The position numbers were made by a program, and so were the translations under genes. A DNA stretch of 20,533 bases from JAEUMD01 sp937950105 (GTDB lineage: Bacteria; Pseudomonadota; Alphaproteobacteria; Rhizobiales; Hyphomicrobiaceae), in NCBI GenBank assembly GCA_036821845.1, contig DAISIT010000055.1, forward strand, positions 1 through 20,533, read 5' to 3'. The notes under the pieces are model-generated. The model was not told the origin of the DNA. It worked only from the letters and a program-made list of their open reading frames with translations, and searched no databases. Below, in pieces: positions 17,253 through 20,533 of this stretch. Numbering within the stretch: position 1 is the stretch's first letter; the number at the start of each line of letters is the position of its first letter.

Positions 17253-17465
17253 TCAGCGGCCCTGCGACTCTGCGTTGCACTCGGCAAACAGGATCCGCTC
17301 CATGCGCAGCAGATCCTCCGGGATCGCCTCACCGCGGCTCTGATGATCGGCGATGTGCTGGCGGACGATGCGATACCCCTCTCGCGGATCATCGACGGCA
17401 TCGATGACGGTGTTGAGTTCGGCGATCTCGGCTTCGCAGCCGCTTTGGCACCCGTGCATTCCCAT
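17253..17465 (-). CDS. Small conserved hypothetical protein with Cys pair
   Basis: 70-residue soluble protein. It begins MGMHGCQSGCEAEIAELNTV, with Cys6 and Cys10 four residues apart, and ends RILFAECNAESQGR with Cys63. The rest is predicted to be two or three amphipathic helices (VIDAVDDPREGYRIVRQHIA, then a second one). The codon pattern and an AGAGGG ribosome-binding site about 9 bases upstream of the ATG support a real gene. It is the first gene of the likely three-gene operon with Host_attach and the membrane hydrolase. I recall similar short alphaproteobacterial proteins ending in AESQGR but know no function. Metal binding by the Cys pair is only a possibility. Confidence 0.7.
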   Translation of the reverse strand: MGMHGCQSGCEAEIAELNTVIDAVDDPREGYRIVRQHIADHQSRGEAIPEDLLRMERILFAECNAESQGR

Positions 17466-17917
17466 GATCTTTGACCCTCTTGTCTTGCAGCATTCCGGTT
17501 CGGCCGGCCATGGCGATGGCCCCCGCAGCCCGATGGTCGTTTCGGCAAACCCGTGAGCGGCGGCAGAGACTGTCAGATTGTGACCTCAAATGGGCAATGA
17601 AAAGAGCGCTGGATCAAAGTTTTCCTGACATTGTCACCAGGGCAACAATGATTTTGCGGCGCCGCATTTTTTTGCTATTGTTTTCTGTATGTTATCGCAA
17701 TTGCGAAGCTGACTGCGACAATCCTACGCAGGCTTTCACATGTGGTTTTAGGCAGGCAACAAACCTCACCGGACTGCGACTCACTTATGCCTTTCTGATG
17801 CGGCTCGTTTTTTATTCAATTTCGTCGTTGCCTATTCTTTGAGCACAGAGAATCCGCTGCGGACTGCTGCCTCCAGCCTCCCTCTGTGGTAGCCCGGATG
17901 CTCAATCGGGGAACGAC
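17466..17917. promoter_or_regulatory. AT-rich intergenic region with several palindromes
   Basis: About 450 bases between two divergent transcription units. From about 17570 to 17850 the sequence is clearly A/T-richer than the rest of the window. It holds an inverted repeat CATTGT-N10-ACAATG (17629-17650), a 12-base palindrome TGCGGCGCCGCA followed by seven T (17655-17673), and a second 12-base palindrome TCGCAATTGCGA (17695-17706). An 81-codon plus-strand frame (17597-17842) lacks a ribosome-binding site and is not called. Promoters for both flanking operons probably lie here. Confidence 0.5.
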
Positions 17918-18946
17918 ATGATCTGCGGACCGCGCAATGCCATCACCGATGTCCCCGGCCTCCGGGTCGGCAGTGCCCACGACGCCGCGCTGTTGTCCGG
18001 GGTTACCGTACTGCTCGCCGATCACCCGTTCGTGGCGGCGGCGGACGGGCGCGGTGGCGGCCTCGGCACCCGCGAGACCGACGCGCTCGCCGCTGCCGGC
18101 ACAGTGGACGAAATTCACGCCATCACGCTGTCCGGCGGCTCCGCGTTCGGACTTTCGGCGGCGACGGGCGTGCAGTCATGGCTGGCCGAGCGCGGCATCG
18201 GCTTTGCCGTGCGCGAAGCCCGGGTTCCGATCGTACCCGGCGCCATCCTGTTCGACCTGCTCAACGGCGGCGACAAGGACTGGGGCGCGAGCCCGCCCTA
18301 CGAGCGACTGGCGCGTGCAGCCTGCGACGCCGCTTCAGCCGACGTTCCCTGCGGCAGCTTCGGCGCCGGGTTCGGCGCGACCACCGTGAACCTGCGCGGC
18401 GGCCTCGGCACGGCTTCCGAAGTCATGGCCGACGGGACGGTGGTCGGTGCCCTCGCCGCCGTGAACCCGGCCGGCAGCGTCACGCTCGGACGAACGGGCA
18501 ACTTCTGGGCAGCGCCCTTCGAGCATTCGGGTGAATTCGGTGGCCGCGGCTGGCCCGCTTCCATGCCGGCCGGCGCGCTTGCGTCCCAACTCAAGGGCGC
18601 GGCGGGCGAGAGTACGCTTCTGGCCATCGTCGCCACCAACGCGACGCTGGAACGCCGTCAGGCCCTGCGCCTCGCCATCATGGCGCAGGCCGGCCTCGCG
18701 CGCGCCATCTACCCGGTACACACTCCGCTCGACGGCGACATCGTTTTCGCTGTGTCGACCTGCAACGCCCCGCCACCGGTCCCCGTCACCGGCCTGGCGA
18801 CGCTTGGTGCGGTCGCCGCCAACGTACTGGCGCGCGCCGTCGCCCGTGGCGTCTATCACGCCGCATCGGCGCCACCCGGCTGGCAGGGGCCGCCGGCCTG
18901 GCGCGACCGACACGCGGGCAACGCAAGCGCCGGAGCCACCAGATGA
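17918..18946 (+). CDS. P1 family peptidase (DmpA/S58-type)
   Basis: 342-residue member of the DmpA-type aminopeptidase family, Ntn-fold enzymes that mature by cutting themselves in front of the nucleophile. Landmarks are NAITDVPGLRVG at the start, EIHAITLSGGSAFGL (residues 65-79), CGSFGAGFGATTVNLRGGLG (145-164), and the self-cleavage region GESTLLAIVATNATL (230-244), where Ser232 is the probable new N-terminal nucleophile. Next come AIMAQAGLARAIYPVHTPLD and GDIVFAVST, both typical. No signal peptide is visible. Family members release N-terminal residues or beta-peptides; the substrate here is unknown. GGGGA precedes the ATG at 17918. The stop overlaps the start of the next small gene by four bases (ATGA), showing coupling. 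Confidence 0.93.
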   Translation: MICGPRNAITDVPGLRVGSAHDAALLSGVTVLLADHPFVAAADGRGGGLGTRETDALAAAGTVDEIHAITLSGGSAFGLSAATGVQSWLAERGIGFAVREARVPIVPGAILFDLLNGGDKDWGASPPYERLARAACDAASADVPCGSFGAGFGATTVNLRGGLGTASEVMADGTVVGALAAVNPAGSVTLGRTGNFWAAPFEHSGEFGGRGWPASMPAGALASQLKGAAGESTLLAIVATNATLERRQALRLAIMAQAGLARAIYPVHTPLDGDIVFAVSTCNAPPPVPVTGLATLGAVAANVLARAVARGVYHAASAPPGWQGPPAWRDRHAGNASAGATR

Positions 18947-19134
18947 GCGCCCGCACCCTCGCCGTCATCCTCGCCAGTATCGTGCTGCTGCTGTCGCTGA
19001 GCTGGGCCGCACGCACCTGGCTCGGCCGCCAGCGCTGCGCCGAATTCGGCATGGTGTTCGATCCCGCGAAGGGCTGTGTCAAACCGGAAGGCGAACGCCC
19101 GGTCATCCTGCAGCGTGATCTGCACCGCACCTGA
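18943..19134 (+). CDS. Small single-pass membrane or exported protein
   Basis: 63-residue protein. Residues 4-23 form one hydrophobic helix (TLAVILASIVLLLSLSWAA) behind a short basic start, so the protein is anchored in the inner membrane or exported. The remaining 40 residues face the periplasm by the positive-inside rule and hold two cysteines (Cys32 and Cys45) in RCAEFGMVFDPAKGCVKPEG, which could form a disulfide. The start overlaps the peptidase stop by four bases (ATGA), strong evidence that it is a real coupled gene. I do not recognise a characterised family. Its link to the peptidase suggests a shared process, but nothing in the sequence defines it. Confidence 0.75.
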   Translation: MSARTLAVILASIVLLLSLSWAARTWLGRQRCAEFGMVFDPAKGCVKPEGERPVILQRDLHRT

Positions 19135-19335
19135 CGCCGCTGAACATTCGCTGGCGCTTGGCGTTGCGCGGTGCCACGGCGCGTGCAGCGACGAAACGCC
19201 GGATTGCTCGACACATTCCGGCATCGTATCCGACGATATGAACAAGCCTCACTTCGGAGATCAAGCAGGTGCCGGACGCTCGCCGCGCCGCGCTGGACGT
19301 GTGGCCCGGCGGCGCCATGCGCTGAGGGCCCGGCA
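19135..19335 (+). other. Intergenic spacer before the TauE/SafE permease
   Basis: About 200 bases with no convincing gene and no terminator. The permease frame is open back to 19171, but the upstream part is Arg-rich and unlike the family. An 18-codon frame starting GTG at about 19270 and ending TGA at 19322-19324, just before the permease ribosome-binding site, could be a leader peptide, but support is weak. Confidence 0.3.
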
Positions 19336-20259
19336 ATGAGCTTCGGCATCTACCTCCCGATCGCCGGCGTTGCCGTCAATGCGCTGACGATCATCGGCGC
19401 GGGTGGCGCGGTCGGCTTTCTGTCCGGGCTGTTCGGCGTCGGTGGCGGCTTCATCATCACCCCGCTGATGATCTTCCTCGGCATTCCGACCACCGTCGCT
19501 ATCGCCACCGGCGCCAATCAGGCCGCGGCCACCGCCGTTTCGGGCGCCATGGCCCACTGGGGCCGCGGCAACATCGACTTCCGCATGGGCAACGTCCTGC
19601 TGGTCAGCGGCGTTGCCGGATCGGTCGCCGGAACACAGTTGGTCGGCTATCTGCGCAGCCTCGGCCAGTTCGATCTGTTCGTCTCGCTCTGCTACGTGGT
19701 GCTGCTCGGCAGCGTCGGCAGCCTCATGCTGGTCGAGAGCGTGCGCACCATGATGCAGCCGGACGCGGTTCCTGCAGGACGCCGCATCAGCCGCCACAAC
19801 TGGACGCACGGCCTGCCGCTCAGGGTTCGGTTCCCTCATTCGCGGCTCTTCATCTCGATCCTCCCGGTGATCGCCATCGGCCTGCTGATCGGCGTGCTCA
19901 CGGCCGTGATGGGCGTCGGCGGCGGCTTCGTACTGGTGCCGGCGATGGTCTACCTGCTCAAGATGCGCACCAATCTCGCGGTCGGCACCTCGCTCTATCA
20001 GATCATGTTCGTCGGCTCGTTCACGACGCTCACGCAGGCGCTCATGTTGCACAGCGTCGACGTCGTGCTCGCCGGCCTTCTGATCGTCGCCGGGGTCGTG
20101 GGCACGCAACTCGGCACCAAGGCTGGCGCGCGCCTCAAGGGCGAGCAATTGCGTGCCCTCCTCGCCCTCCTCGTGCTGGCCGTCTGTGCCCGCGTCGCCA
20201 TCGATCTCACGACACCGCCGGCGGATCTCTATTCGATCAAGACGGTGCGCCAGCCCTGA
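19336..20259 (+). CDS. TauE/SafE (TSUP) family membrane permease
   Basis: 307-residue inner-membrane protein of the sulfite exporter TauE/SafE family, with seven to eight predicted helices in two homologous halves. Each half starts with the family glycine motif: SGLFGVGGGFIITPLMIFLG (residues 30-49) and TAVMGVGGGFVLVPAMVYLL (189-208), followed by ATGANQ and AVGTSL respectively. Members move sulfite, sulfoacetate, taurine-derived or other small organic acids; the substrate cannot be read from the sequence. The ATG at 19336 follows GAGGG by seven bases. The cytoplasmic loop between the halves (about 140-170) is basic. It shares the strand with the peptidase pair, 201 bases upstream. A palindromic element follows the stop. 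Confidence 0.93.
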   Translation: MSFGIYLPIAGVAVNALTIIGAGGAVGFLSGLFGVGGGFIITPLMIFLGIPTTVAIATGANQAAATAVSGAMAHWGRGNIDFRMGNVLLVSGVAGSVAGTQLVGYLRSLGQFDLFVSLCYVVLLGSVGSLMLVESVRTMMQPDAVPAGRRISRHNWTHGLPLRVRFPHSRLFISILPVIAIGLLIGVLTAVMGVGGGFVLVPAMVYLLKMRTNLAVGTSLYQIMFVGSFTTLTQALMLHSVDVVLAGLLIVAGVVGTQLGTKAGARLKGEQLRALLALLVLAVCARVAIDLTTPPADLYSIKTVRQP

Positions 20260-20262
20260 CGA

Positions 20263-20348
20263 AGTGAAGGGAAGCCCAGGGGGCTGGCCCTGCCCCCGCA
20301 CTTGAAGTCAGGGGTCGAGGGGGCGAGCCCCCTCGCCTTCCCTTCACT
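20263..20348. repeat. Nested palindromic element between the permease and purB
   Basis: An 86-base unit bounded by perfect 12-base inverted repeats, AGTGAAGGGAAG (20263-20274) and CTTCCCTTCACT (20337-20348). Inside are two further hairpins: GGGGGC / GCCCCC (20279-20297) and CGAGGGGGC / GCCCCCTCG (20316-20335). It could end the permease transcript, though no T-tract follows. Its shape also resembles dispersed REP- or MITE-like elements of GC-rich alphaproteobacteria. There is no second copy in this window. Confidence 0.55.
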
Positions 20349-20424
20349 GCCCGCCCGTCGCATTGCGCCGCAAGGCCGGCTTTGCTAGGCCTCGCGCTCC
20401 ATTTTCCAGCACGTGAGGCCGCCG

Positions 20425-20533
20425 ATGATCCCCCGCTATTCCCGCAAGGAGATGACCTCGATCTGGGAGCCGGAGGCACGCTTCCGCATCTGGTTCGAGA
20501 TCGAGGCGCACGCGGAAGCGTGCCTCCGGCTCC
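20425..20533 (+). CDS. purB: Adenylosuccinate lyase, N-terminal fragment
   Basis: Partial gene: only 36 codons are present and the window end cuts it. The encoded start MIPRYSRKEMTSIWEPEARF followed by RIWFEIEAHA is the highly conserved N-terminus of adenylosuccinate lyase. This enzyme cleaves SAICAR and adenylosuccinate to release fumarate in purine synthesis. GAGG stands before the ATG at 20425. The last residues (AEACLRL) fit the family less well. They coincide with a perfect 22-base reverse complement of an earlier part of the same gene, so the final bases may not be genuine. Confidence 0.88.
   Translation, partial: MIPRYSRKEMTSIWEPEARFRIWFEIEAHAEACLRL
20466..20533. repeat. Perfect 22-bp inverted repeat ending at the window end
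   Basis: Bases 20466-20487 and 20512-20533 are exact reverse complements over 22 bases, separated by 24 bases, and the right arm stops at the last base. The left arm encodes the conserved WEPEARFR of purB. The exact end position suggests a foldback or assembly artefact at a contig end. Confidence 0.9.

Noticed and set aside
17597..17842. 81-codon frame in the AT-rich island with a short hydrophobic run
   Set aside because: No ribosome-binding site, Cys/Arg-rich composition, and overlap with palindromes; more likely non-coding.
19270..19324. 18-codon leader peptide before the TauE/SafE gene
   Set aside because: GTG start with only modest ribosome-binding site and no regulatory codons or hairpins; could be chance.

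Overview
The window looks like a chromosomal stretch of a GC-rich alphaproteobacterium, probably Hyphomicrobiales (Rhizobiales) or a close relative. The grounds are high GC throughout, alphaproteobacterial-style protein sequences, and the core order gyrA - coaD - two cyclophilins - queA on one strand, which is a familiar alphaproteobacterial arrangement. Most of the DNA is ordinary chromosome. I see no transposase, phage gene, CRISPR array or rRNA.

Layout. 1-640: an NTF2/SnoaL-like protein, convergent with queA. 650-3970 (minus strand): coaD, a periplasmic cyclophilin, a cytoplasmic cyclophilin, an intrinsic terminator, then a DUF423 membrane protein overlapping queA. 4210-6916: a block lying between coaD and gyrA, made of an exported SoxW-like thioredoxin, an OmpW-type porin and a divergent Crp/Fnr regulator with a FixK/FNR-type box in front of it. 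7018-9786 (minus): gyrA. 10147-12928 (plus): accessory genes, namely a secreted PRC-barrel protein with 11-residue repeats, a CDF-like membrane protein without the usual metal ligands, a small CxxC protein and an SPW-repeat membrane protein. 12969-15035 (minus): tRNA-Glu(UUC) and recJ. 15289-17465 (minus): a likely operon of a small Cys-containing protein, a Host_attach/baeRF protein and a membrane-embedded alpha/beta hydrolase. 17918-20242 (plus): a P1/DmpA-type peptidase, a coupled 63-residue membrane-anchored protein and a TauE/SafE permease. 20425-end: the first codons of purB, cut by the window end.

How the genes fit together. The housekeeping part covers DNA topology (gyrA), recombination and repair (recJ), coenzyme A synthesis (coaD), protein folding (two cyclophilins), queuosine tRNA modification (queA) and purine synthesis (purB). 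The accessory genes are mostly envelope proteins: a porin, an exported thioredoxin, a PRC/LEA-like protein, SPW and CDF-like membrane proteins, and a permease. The OmpW/Crp pair suggests redox or oxygen control of the envelope.

I did not find a clear new multi-gene system. The observations most worth following are: the PRC-barrel/11-mer-repeat protein; the ligand-less CDF-like protein; the Host_attach operon; the AT-rich palindrome cluster at 17.6-17.85 kb; the nested palindromic element before purB; and a perfect 22-bp foldback ending exactly at the last base, which may be an assembly artefact.
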